DNA of 64,000 nucleotides from Acanthornis magna. Its lineage: Eukaryota > Chordata > Aves > Passeriformes > Acanthizidae. The translations under genes and the position numbers were made by a program. The stretch covers positions 6,095,001-6,159,000 of the forward strand of contig JAWUZG010000159.1 in NCBI GenBank assembly GCA_036785705.1, given 5' to 3'. The notes under the pieces were generated by a model that saw nothing but the letters and a program-made list of their open reading frames with translations, was not told where the DNA came from and ran no database searches. Positions 48,401 to 60,400 of the stretch are shown here, piece by piece (the first letter of the stretch is position 1; the number at the start of each line of letters is the position of its first letter).

Positions 48401-51400
48401 CTCCCTCCGGACCCCACAGCACCACTATGTGTGAGTATTTTTGTTAACTGATTGTTTATTAAAGCACAGTTACTGTGCACGAGGTCAGGTGACAGAGGAG
48501 CTCAGTGGCCCAGAGTGAAATACCAACACTGAGGTCATCAGAATGACAGAAATGACCTCTCCCATTGCTCTGCAGAGATCTGATGAGGATTTTCAGGAGG
48601 AATCAGAGGTGGAAGCGAGCTGGTGTCCTGAAACGCTGCCCACAGCAGCTGGGGAGGTGTCGTGTTGGGAGGCAGGAGGAGATGCCTGCTCCAGCTGCTG
48701 GGCCAGATGTGCACAGGGTCTGGGTGCCAGTGCAGCACCCCCGGCCAGGCTGGGGAGTGAGGTACCGGGGAGCTGCAAAAGCTCAAAACCACGGCAAAAC
48801 CTCATCTCTCAGCCCCAAACACGTCAGCAATTCGCTCTGGAAAGGCAGAGGCAGCAGCTCTGCCAAGTGCAGCTGCTGAGCATCACTCTGCTCACATCTG
48901 GAACATCTGTGGCTGGCTTGGGCAGGGTTAGTTAATGTAAATGCTATTTGCATTCCTGGTGTTTACAGGTTCTATTCTCCCGTTTCAGGTTCCGGGTGCC
49001 CCTCACTGCCCAGAACAGCAGGCCCGGGGCTGCTGGCAGGCTGCAGGAGGAGTGGGTGTCCCTCCTGGAGAGGCACTGCCAGCTGGGCCACGGTGCCACC
49101 CTGCCCCGGGAGGGCTCTCAGGGCTGCAGCAGCCCCGAAGCTGATTACGAGGAATTCATTGCACCCCCAAATGAGGAGGAAGAGGACACTCCCCGCTCTG
49201 GTGGGAGCCCTACAAGGAGCAGCCTGGGCCAGCCTTCGGTGCCCCCAGCACATGGGGCAGCCCCAGCCCCAGCAGCTGTGCCAGCTCCCACCTGCAGGGC
49301 AGAGCCCCCAGCCCCCCCTGCCCTCCCCCAGCCCTGCAGCCTCTCCCCAGCGGCACAGAGAACCAAAGCCTTCCACTGGGATCTTGTTCCCTGTGACAAG
49401 GTGAGGATGAAAGCGATGGGAGCTGTTAAAGGGAAAACCTAAATGCTGTAGCCTGTGGTACACGGACGGTTATAAAATCCAGCTGTGCACCAAACGGCCT
49501 GGATGCTCTCCCTGGGTTTGGGGGGAACAAAGGGTCTCTCTTCTCCTGGCTTTTTGTTTACCCTGTGTCCCTCCTGTATTTTTAGATTCCCAAATCTGTC
49601 TGGGCCTCATGTGACCCATGCAAGAGAAAAATAGATGTGCCCAGGCTCTGTGAGCAGTTCCAGATCCAGGACACGGCAGTGCTTTTGGGCAGTGAACCTG
49701 CAGTGAATCAGCACATCCTGCTGGATAGAAAAGTCGCCCATAACTTCAGTGAGTGAATAAATGAGGGCTGTGCTCTCCTCTCTGCAAGGCTGGGCTGAGC
49801 TCTGCCTGCGTTTGCTGGTTGTGCTTTCTGCCATTCAACAGGCAGTGATCAAGGCTGTGTATAAATCATTTTAATTCAGTGTTTCTCTCTTTATCAAAAA
49901 AGGCCCCCAAGGCTCAGTTCCGCCAAACACACTCCCTGATAATGCAGAGATGGAGCCCCAAGCTGCTCCCCTTGTACAAAATGTGGGTGATGCTCCTGCC
50001 TTGGGTCAGCAGTGTAAAATCACCCACGACACCTGGGAATTAATTTCAGCCTCTGAGCTCCGAGGCTTTCCCAATTTCGTGGGTTGCAAGGTCACCAGGA
50101 GCAGGTTGGGAGGCAGACTGGGAGCTCTGAGCTGCACTCAGCAACTTCACGTTCTGGGCTGGGTTGGTGTGAGAAGCCTTCGGGGCAGCCCCAGCTCAGG
50201 GCACAGCAATTCCTGACTTTTCCCTGGGCGAGGGCTCAGGATGTGAGCAGGATCCTGTTCTCCAACACAATCCTTTGCTCTCACACCTCAGCTGGGGCTC
50301 TCCCAAAAACCTGAGCTGAACAGAGCTGATGAAGCAGCTCAACACCAGCTCTGCTCCTCCTAATCAAACACTGCCAAGGTCTGTCGACTCCTTTGATGGC
50401 AAGTGGCAGATATTAAAGGAGCAGGAGTTCTTCTCCTCCTTCTTCTTCTTCTAATTGTTCTTCAGAGAGAACTCTGATTTCTGTTACAAAGATGCCTTTC
50501 CAAAAAATTTCTATAACCTTGAGATGCTTTAAGAAGTGTTACACATGTATGGAATTTCTGGGGCAGATCTTTCTGAAGTTTTAATGATTTCATCTTGATG
50601 ATGAATATTAATAAGAAAAAAATGTATTTTGGAGATCTTGTAAAGTTTTAATTGGGAAATGTAAATGGAGATAACTTGGAATTATGGCATCCCTTGACTA
50701 ACAATTCGAAGGGTTAAAAGGAAGAGTGATAGGAAAGTGCTGTTGCAGATAAAAGAATCTTGTAATAACACTTTTATCTACTAAATTATTGCCGTTTCTT
50801 TGAGGAAATTTCTTTCCTTTGCTTTTCAAATAGCACCATTCTTCCTTTTGATCCTGTTCCTCTTACAACATTTTTCATTGGGACATTCTACATCCGTTTC
50901 TTAATCTCATCCTCATCAGTGAGAGTTTTGGCATATCCTTATTATAATGAACATTACTTAGATCAAAAGTTAATTTGATCCTGAGAATTCTGATTAATCT
51001 TGCTGCAAGTGCTGCAAACCACGGTCCTTAAATTAATGAATAAAAAGATGAAATTCCAAAATGCCAATAGGTTAAAAATTCTGGAGAATTCGAGAGGAGG
51101 AAAATGAGAGCTCTGAGAGATCTCCACACTGAATTCAAGACCAATGTATGGGAAAATACAAATAAAAGCTGAATTATCTAATGGATTCTTGTTGAAAAAA
51201 GAAATTTCTGCCATAGAGGGAGCAGGTATCAATAAGAGACAAGGAAAACACCCTCAGATTTGTTTTCCTTTGATTACTGCAATGCAAATTAAAAGAAAAC
51301 ACAAAGACTCAATTATTGCCTTATGACAGCAGCTGCTAAATATTTTTTTCTGTTTATTTGGGGTTTTTTTTCTTTCTTTTTTAAAATCTGCTAAGTATAG

Positions 51401-54400
51401 ATGAGATATTTTGTTGATTTTCCTTCCCTTGAGCATTTCCTTCCGAGTAACCTAAGAATCCTTTTCCTCCAGACATTTTTCTTAAAAGTTTCCGTATAAA
51501 ACCGAGTGAGCTGAAGGAAAAGCTGTTCATCATCCACGAGGAGAGTGGTGGCCTTACAGATGAGCAGATCACAGCACTAAGAAGGTAATTTTTGGGGGGA
51601 AATTTGTTTGTTTCTGGGGCCTTTTGGAGAAGGCAGAATCTGCTGCAAATAAGGTGAAGTTCAGGGAAGTTGGTTTGGAGAGGAGGGAGGCAGACAAGTG
51701 TAAAAGGAGCTTTCTGGGGTGATGGGATATTGGGAATATTTGTGTGTCTGAGTGGCAGAGATTTGTGGGTTTAAGGCAGAATGCAAATTTCCGTTTAAAA
51801 AATTGAAGAGATTTCAGGAGTGTAAGCAAACTGTTGGTGTGTGAAATTTGTAGGAGCTGGACTTTATCTTTTTGAATAGTTTAAGATATAGAAAGAAAGG
51901 AAAGAATTGGGATCCTAAAGCAGGATCTGTTATACATCCAAATCCCCATTTGATACTTGGGCCTTTTTAATAAACGTTTTTATATGTGAAAGTTTGATGT
52001 GAAACTGTTTCTTGCTTCAAGATGACAGAAAAATGTTTTGCTAAAGAAAACTGGGAGAAGAAAACACTGGCAGAGAAAGTGAGGAAGTAAATAGCTGAAG
52101 TTCCTACTTCCCATGGAATCAGTTTAATTTTGGCCTTGAAATCCTGATCTGAATCAGTAATTTTGAAGTCTGCAGGAAACGCTGACCACACTCTGCTGCT
52201 CAGGGCTCAGTCCTGACACTGCAGGTTCAGCCCAGGATCTCCACGCTGCTGAAATTGCTGTGACATCACTGATTTATGACATCTGGGCTCTTTGCCATCA
52301 GAAAATAATAATAATAATGATGGCAATGAAGCTTGAAATATCGTATTTTTTTCCTTGAAGCGTTTTCTGGATGGCAATAATGCTGAGGGAGTTTTTGCAG
52401 CAGTGGAATGTGTAAAGGATATTGATTGTTGTATTGCTCTACGTTATATAAAAAATTCAAGGATTCAGACTATGCTATGTGAGTTCAAGGATTCTGTCCC
52501 TGGGATTATTATTTAGTGCCAAAACCAAATCTAGATTTTGAAAACGGAAACTAAGAATCCATGTGCAAATCCTGCACTGAAAGGAAGCTACTTTTTTTCC
52601 ATCCAAAGAATTTTAAGTGCGACCGAAACTGTTGGGATGCATCTTGAAATGAAGGCTTGGACTCCCAAGGCAGGGGGGAATTGAAGGATATTTTCTGGGA
52701 TTTCAGCACTCCCAGGTCCCCTGGTCAATGCACTGAGGTGGGCTTGGCACAGCAGGAGGAGGACCTGCAGACCTTTCCATTGATTGAGGTGTCACAGTGG
52801 GAAATGTTCCCTCTGAAAACTCCTGTTAATTGAGAAGCCCTGGGCAGGACAGGAGCTCAACGAGGAAATTCCTCTCTGTGCAAATTGCTCCTGACCCTGT
52901 CTGAGCCTGGGCACGGTGTCCAAATCCTGCTGTTGTGGAGTGGAAAATCCTTCAGTCAAAGCAAACATTGCATTTTCCAGGCTGTGCCCAGGGAGCAGAG
53001 CGCTCTGCTCGTGTACCCAGTGAAGTGTTTGGTGATTATTGCAAACTCCAAGACTTAATTTGGTACAGAAACCTCTCCCTCCTTGCCTGAATGATTCTTT
53101 GTCCTGATGTCTTAATAGCAAAGCACACCGTGTCTCTCTAAACTTCATTTTTTTCAGAGCAATGGGAGTTTTTTTCATTGTGCAAATTCCATTAAAGCTG
53201 CATTCATGTAAAAAGATATTTATGGAAAGCACTCACGTGTTTTTGTGCTTCCTTTCCATTGTTCAATGCTTTAAGCTTTAAACCTTCGAGATAATCTGTT
53301 ATTTCCATTTTCTATGCATAATGCAGCTAAACAATTTTATGGGGTATCAGACTTCTGATTAAATGAAAATGTTTGCTGTCACCTTTTAAAATATGTTCTA
53401 TGAATTTGCTTAAAAACTCAAACTATTTTTAATGATGAATAAACATCCTTTCATTTGCCAACAGATAACTTATTTTTAAATGAAAATTCTTTCTTTTCTT
53501 GATGATAAAGTGTGCTGGAAGGATTACATTGTAATCTGCTTTAATATAGATGGAACAATTCAAACCCCAGCAATTTTACAATTGAAATGTCATATTAATT
53601 ATTGACAACAGTAAAATAAATCTTACTGTTTGTCCTGTGTTTAACGGGCTAAAATATTTGCTTTCTTTTTTCCATCTTTGACTAAGTTTCCTGACTTTTA
53701 ATGGAACTGTACAGCTATGCCCATGAATGCTTAATCACATCTGCTGTAAATTTGGAAGGTTGTTTGAAGAGAAAGAAAAGAGAGCAGACCTGAATACTTA
53801 TTTCAGATTCTTTGCACTCCTCCTCATCTGTGAGCTCCACCATCGATTCTGTTTTTCTTCAGAAATGCTGTGAATTCCCCCAGTGATCAGTCGGACAGGC
53901 AGGAAGATTTCCAAAGGAAGGGAGCTGCGGTGCTGTGTTTGTTTTTCCGAGTGCAGGCACATTTGAAGATATCAATTTTCTAAAAATCTATGGCCCTGGG
54001 GAGTATTCGGTGACCTTGTGCGGAAGGGATGGAGTTGTGGAGCTGTGTTCTGTGCTGTCACTATTTAAACAAGTAAAAAACTCTGTCAGAATCATGGGAA
54101 AGAAGAGAAATGCTCCCATTAAGCCTTTAAAAAATCCAGGGTGGATTTAAAAAACTTTAAAAAAATTTTAAAATTTTTTTAAAAACCCAGGGTGGGATTA
54201 TCGAGGTGTCTGTGCAGAGTTGGACTGGATGGTCCTTGTGGGTCCCTTCCAGCTCAGGACATTCTGTGATAACAGAGATAAGAAATGGATCCGACCTCTT
54301 TGGAAATCAGGCCCTAAACTCCTCTGTCTCATGGTTTCAGCTTTTCTAAAAGATTCTCTCACTGTAAATAGTCTGGAAGCATTTCCAGGTATCCACACAG

Positions 54401-57400
54401 AGCTGCAGATCACTTTTGCTTTCCATCTCACTGTTGGTTCCAATGCCTGCAAAGCCCCACTGGATAAAGAACAAAGGCAAAACTTAAACCACACAAAATG
54501 GAAGAGATTGTTGCTCTGATTTTCTGATATTCGTGGAGATTCGCGGAAGCTCGCAGGGAAGTCAGGCAGGCAGCACCAAGATGGCAATTGAGAGAACTTT
54601 ATTTACAATACTTTCTTTATATAAGCATTAATAATCTAGCAACTATTGGTTGGCAGTTTTCCACCCCTAAAATGATAAGTTACAACCCTAGAGCATCCAG
54701 TACCAAAACCACAGAGATCAGAAAAGTACAGAAATGCAACTTATCTCTATTCTCCATGAGAAAGAAGAGAAAGATTTCTAAAACAGTGCAACTCCAAGAG
54801 ATTCCAGTGCAAGGAATGGAATAATTATTTTATCGGAATACAGAACGAAGAGGGAGAGGACATCTAATTTTCATTTTCTCTTGGCAGGTATTTGCCAACA
54901 GCGAAAGATGCAGAGAAGTACCTGTCCTTCAGGGGCTCTGGCTCAGAGCTGCATGAGGTTGACCAGTTCATGCTAGAGGTGAGGAGCTGCAGCATTCCAA
55001 GGCACCACATCCTATTTTCTGGACTAAATTTTAGTAATTTTTAGTAAATTAATTTCTAAACTAAAATTTTCAGCTCTGTCTGAGCTAAAACCACTACAAG
55101 CTGTTGTTTAGAACCTGAATTCACCATCTCACCCAGAATCAGTGTAAGAGGATCATTCTGATGAAGAAATAACAAGAGCTGCGTGGATCCCTTCACATCC
55201 CCAAGTCACGCTCCCTCCTCTTTCTCCAAAATAGGAGTGGATTTATCCTGAGCTAGATTCCCAAAATCTAGAAGCTGTAACCTATAAACCTGCATGTATT
55301 TAACCATTTTTTCTCACAAGGAAGAACTGGGATTTGATTTTAATCCTGTCTGGCCCTCAGAGCACACAGTGCTCTCTGCAATTTGCGGGTTAGTGCCAGA
55401 GTGTGTCCACAGGCTTCAGACCCAGAAAAAATGAGCACAGAAATTAGGAAAACAATAGCACAGCTGAATTGCTCAATAAATGATGAAAGATTTATGCTTG
55501 TTTTGGTATGAACATGAGTTTTGATTCCTTTTCTGTTCAATTCTGTGCAGATGTGTAAAATCCCTCACTTGGGCCAGAGGTTGGATCTCCTGCTCAGTGT
55601 CCGAGAGCTTCCTGAGAGCATGAGAGATCTGGAGCCTGTAAGTAACAAGGAATAAGTTTATTTTGGGTTTTTTTTCCCTTTTATTTTCATGTGTGCATTT
55701 AATATCATCCTTATTCCACCAAGATTCGAAATAATGAGCCTGGCAGTAGAGTAGTCTTCAACAAAGGAGGGAGAAAGGAACAGGAAAAGATTTTCAAATT
55801 TTTATTTGGTGCTGTTAAACTTTCCTCTTTCTTTGGCCAGTGATGAGACAGAAGTGAATTTCACTATTAAATTTCAATTCTCTTTGCGGGGAGGTTCCTG
55901 CCCCATGAGCTGAAAAAAATCAAAGACATGGAGGACGTTTATTTGACAAATCTCATTGAGATTTATTATTTTCTGAAGACTGAAGGAGCTGTTCCCCCTA
56001 AGGATTACAGCTCTGAACTGAAATATTTGGGAAGCCGAGCTCGAGTCCCTCTTTGCCTTTTTTAAGGATGACCTAAGGGTGGGGATGCAAATAACCAATG
56101 CCATTCCCATGACTGGATCCTGCTGTTCCCTGCCAGGCCTTTCCTGCCAGGTTTTGTCCATGCTTTGATTCAAAACAAGGATTTCGACACCGTGAAAGCA
56201 TTTCAGAGGTTTTGCCCTCCTTCTGCATGGGAATGAAAACAAAAGGTGAAAGTTCTGCAGGACCAAATTGTTATCCATTTGTGGCTGTGGTTAAAACCAC
56301 AGTAACAGTGAGGAGAGCTCGGAGGAGAAATGGAAAGCACAGAGGAGAAGCACAGATTCCTGACCTTGCCTGCTGCTCTCACACTTTTGCTGTCCTCCAC
56401 TGAGGCCAAATGTTGACTGTTTGGAAGCTATTTTATGTACTGTTTGCTTTGATGGATATTTAAAGTTTATTGAGGAGCTGATTAGTGTCTAATTATGTTT
56501 TTACTTCTACACGCTAACACCTATTTTAAAATCACAGAATATACACCTAAAATTCTATGGGGCAATGTGAATATTGGCTTTCAGCACCCTCTGGCCCTGA
56601 GCTGAGCTCTAAATGTTTTAACAACATCTTTCAGCTATTTCATCCTTTCCCTGTTTTTATCTTTGTGTGTTGGTGACTGATGAAAAGAGGTGTGGTGCTA
56701 AAAAAATACAAATTTTCTAACAGAGAACAAAAACACCTCTGGTGCCTACAGCCCTAAAAGGGAGGTGCCTTCCCTGGGAAAACTGAATTATGCTGAGTTT
56801 GAGCACAGGAAATTATTTTTCTTCCTTGTGGGGAAACTGTGCTAAGAATTTTGATAAGAGCCCTGAGCTGGTGGAAGGAGAAGGGAGGGAGGTGAGGATG
56901 GAGCTCCAGCCTCTGCTTCCCCTGATGCCTGGAATTTGGGCAATCAGCAGAGCCCTTTGTGTGCCCGGGAGGCTGAGGCTGTTTGGCAGGGCTGCTTTGG
57001 CAGCCACAGAGGGTGTGATTCTGATGCCTGAAAGAGAGGCTAAAACAAATTAGGAGTATAAAATGCGGACAAATTTATTTGAGGCCTTCAAGGTACATTC
57101 GGGCAAGCAAAGTCCCCCCAGGGATGACACCCAAAATGGACCCTGGGTCACGAGTCCTTCACCTTTTACAAGTTCTGTCCATTAGCACATTGGCCTTAAT
57201 TCTCCAATCGTACCCTCAGGTGATGATGTTCACCACCCCAGGCCTGCTCCCCTCCATCTCACAGTTGTTTACATATTTTCGGGCCCTAGGGCAATGAATA
57301 TGTCATTGAATCTGTGTTCAGAGAGCCTTGTTTGGCCAAAGGTGCTGGGACAGAGGATTTTAGCACTTTGTAAGAAGCACTAAACTGCAGCAAGTTACAG

Positions 57401-60400
57401 ATACATGAAGAGTAGAAAACTAGAAATATTCAAAGGCATCAACTCTTTGGGGTGACTGTGCCAGCACAGCTTTGTCTCGGGGGAGGCTGAAAACCCCGAG
57501 GGATTCAGGTGGGGAGAGACCCTTGGGCTGAGGGGTGACCTCAGGTGGGGACAGAGGGGCTTTGGCACAGGGAGGGCACAGATTAATCCATGTTTTCAGT
57601 GTGTCCTGAGGGAAGTGTTGTGTTTTCAGCTGATCACGCAGAAAATCCAAGCGAGCAAGCAGCTGCAGTGCAGCCAGAAGTTTGTGGCTGTCCTGGAGTA
57701 CATTTTGGCCATTGGGAACCATTTGAATGAGAGAGCTGGAAAAGAGGTGGCCAAAGGATTTCGACTGTCGTCTCTGGCCAAAGTGAGCAAATATTTTCAT
57801 GTCATTAAATCATCATATTCTAAGGTGTGTTATCCTTGAATATTAACTGTGCCTGAGTGTGCAGAGAGGCAGTGATTCCTAATGAGGAGCCAACATTTCT
57901 CCTGTGGTTCCCCAGAACAAATCCTGTTTAACAAGAATCCATGCCTGTCTGTGATAATAAGCTGTGTTCCTACTCCACACAGCAGCACTGCCTCTGTGGT
58001 GCTGAATTCACTGCATCTCTAATGAGGCAAACATCCAAATTCTGCCTGTCCTGATACTGAAATCCCTTGGCATGAAGAACTGTCTGAGCTGCAGGTCCTG
58101 GCTGGACACGAGTTTGGGTAAAGGGTTTTGTTGTACGGAGCCTTTTCAGTTCCCTGTGCTCACAGGATGACCCTGGGCATTTCTCCACACTTCTGTGGCC
58201 CCGGAGCAAGTTCTCGGTGCTTCAATTCACTCCAAGGGCCAGCTCAGGAGGGACCTGGAGCTGCTGCAGAGAGCCCATGGAGGCTCCAGGATGAGCAGAG
58301 GATGGAGCAGCTCTGCTGGGAGAGCTGGGGGTGTTCCCCTGGAGAGGAGAAGCTTCGGGGTGAGCTCAGTGTGGCCTTCCTGAAGGAGCTGCAGGAAAGA
58401 TGGAGAGAGAGGATTGCCAAGGGATGGAGGGACAGGACACAGGAATGGCTCCAAAATGACAGAGAATAGGGTTAGATGGGATTTTGGGAATGAATCCCTC
58501 CCTGGGAGGGTGGGCAGGCCCTGGGATGGAATTCCCAGAGCAGCTCTGGCTGTCCCTGGATCCCTGGGAGTGTCCCAGGCCAGGCTGGACACTGGAGCAG
58601 CCTGGGACAGTGGAGATGTCCCTGCCATGGAATGGGATGATCTTGAATCTCATGTCCAGCCCAGGCCATTTTGGGATTCTCTGAATTTAAGAGTCTTTTG
58701 CAAGAAGTGGTGCATTGCCGTTTTGAGGTAAAGTTTCAAAAGAAGAATTTAAACCAATTAATAAATAGAAAGGGAGTGAAATTTGCCTGCAATGCTTTAA
58801 AGCCACATCTGAGGCCAAAGGCAGCACTTGTGATCTTTTCTCTTTCCTGACAGAGATCTGTTGTAAAAAAAATACCATTTAGTTCTTAATTCTCTAATTA
58901 AGGGTCTCTTCACTGTCCCACCACTTGTATGACCTTAGGCTGAATTTTCCATAGTCTTAAGCAGTCTCCTCTCCTCTCTTAATCAGAATTTGCCATCAGA
59001 AAACGCTGCTATTGAAAACAGGTTTTTTCCTTCCTCCTCCCAGCAGTTGCAGAGCATCATATCTTTGTCCTAAAAAGCAAGAAATAGATACACATTTCCT
59101 AATCTGCCTCGTGTCTTTGCTAGTATTGTACAATTATGCCTGATCTGTAAATAGAAGATAGAAGGCTTTTTATTTTGTTTTTAAAAGGTATCTTTCCCAT
59201 CTGGAGACTTTAATATATGAGTGAGTGATTTATAACTCTAGTGACAATCCCGAGACACAACTCCCATTCTTTTTTTATTATTTCCATACATATAATGGCT
59301 GTAATAGCACATCTATCATAATGAAGAATGCCTACAAAGTCATTTTCTGCCACAGAGCATCTTCCCAGATTCAATAAAGGAACTTTGTTCTCTCAGTGAT
59401 TCTAAGGGGAAAGGAAAAATGACTCTGTTTTGGAGGTCTGAAATCACTTGCAATCAATGAGGGTGCCTGAAGTTTAAAAAGACCTGTGTGAAGAAGAAGA
59501 CACCAAAAAACAAGGGAGGTCAGGGGATGTGAAAGTGGGATGTGATCTTAACCAGGAAAGCGTGCAAAACAGCAAAATGGAAAGGAGGGGTTGAATTCAA
59601 TTAATAATTAATTAAAAATTGTTTTCTGTTCTTGTCAAATTAACCTGGGATCTACCAGCATTCCCGCTGTCCCATTTTTGGTTTTTATTGATGTTTTAAG
59701 GTACAATAGCTCAGTGTTATGCTGTGCTCTGTTGCAGCTGCCTCTGCTGAGGGGCAAGGAGAGGACGTTCACCTTGCTGCACGCCCTGGTGGAGCAGATC
59801 CTCCTGCACCAGCCCCAGCTGGCCACCTTCCCTCAGGAGCTGACGGAATTCGAAGCTGTTCCTGATGGTGAGAGAAGGAAAAGGGGGGAAATCATTAACA
59901 GATAAAAAATGAGCTCCTTCAACTTCTGTATAAACTCCCACCCTTAGTATGTAAATAGTATTTATTATAATTTATTATTATTATTATTATCATCATCATC
60001 ATCATTATCATTTATTATTATAATTTTCCCCCTGTCTCTTCCTTTCCAGCATCCATGAAGGGCCTCAGTGCTGAAGTCGATGGTATGTAAATGTGGTTTC
60101 TCCATTTTCATGCCCTGTGCAGTCATTCAGAACAGGTTCTCACTGCGCCTCTGTAGTTTGTAAAGAGAGTTAAAGGTTCAAAACATGGAGGTGAAGTGTT
60201 GCCATGGTGCTGCTTAACCTGTCATGTTACTGTGAAGAATTAAAAAAAGAAATAAGTGTGTCCAAGTGCTTTAGAAATGTAGAAAAACAAGGAAATGGTA
60301 AATAGAGTTTATTATAAAATACAAATGTTAAGTGGTACGAGTGCTCCATTAAAGTGGTGGCAGAGTCTCTGGAAGCTGAAATGGAATGCAGCAGGACAGA

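Noticed and set aside
49903..49980. Possible extra FH2 exon (PQGSVPPNTLPDNAEMEPQA)
   Set aside because: The acceptor is AAAAAAG rather than a pyrimidine tract with CAG, no good donor keeps phase, and exon 49586-49748 joins 51473 directly to give the conserved HNFNIFLKSFR.
57783..57839. Extension of the FH2 exon as LAKVSKYFHVIKSSYSKVCYP
   Set aside because: This reads through the donor GTGAGC into a stop. FH2 domains continue from this point with the LPLLRGKERTFTLLH segment, which is the next exon.
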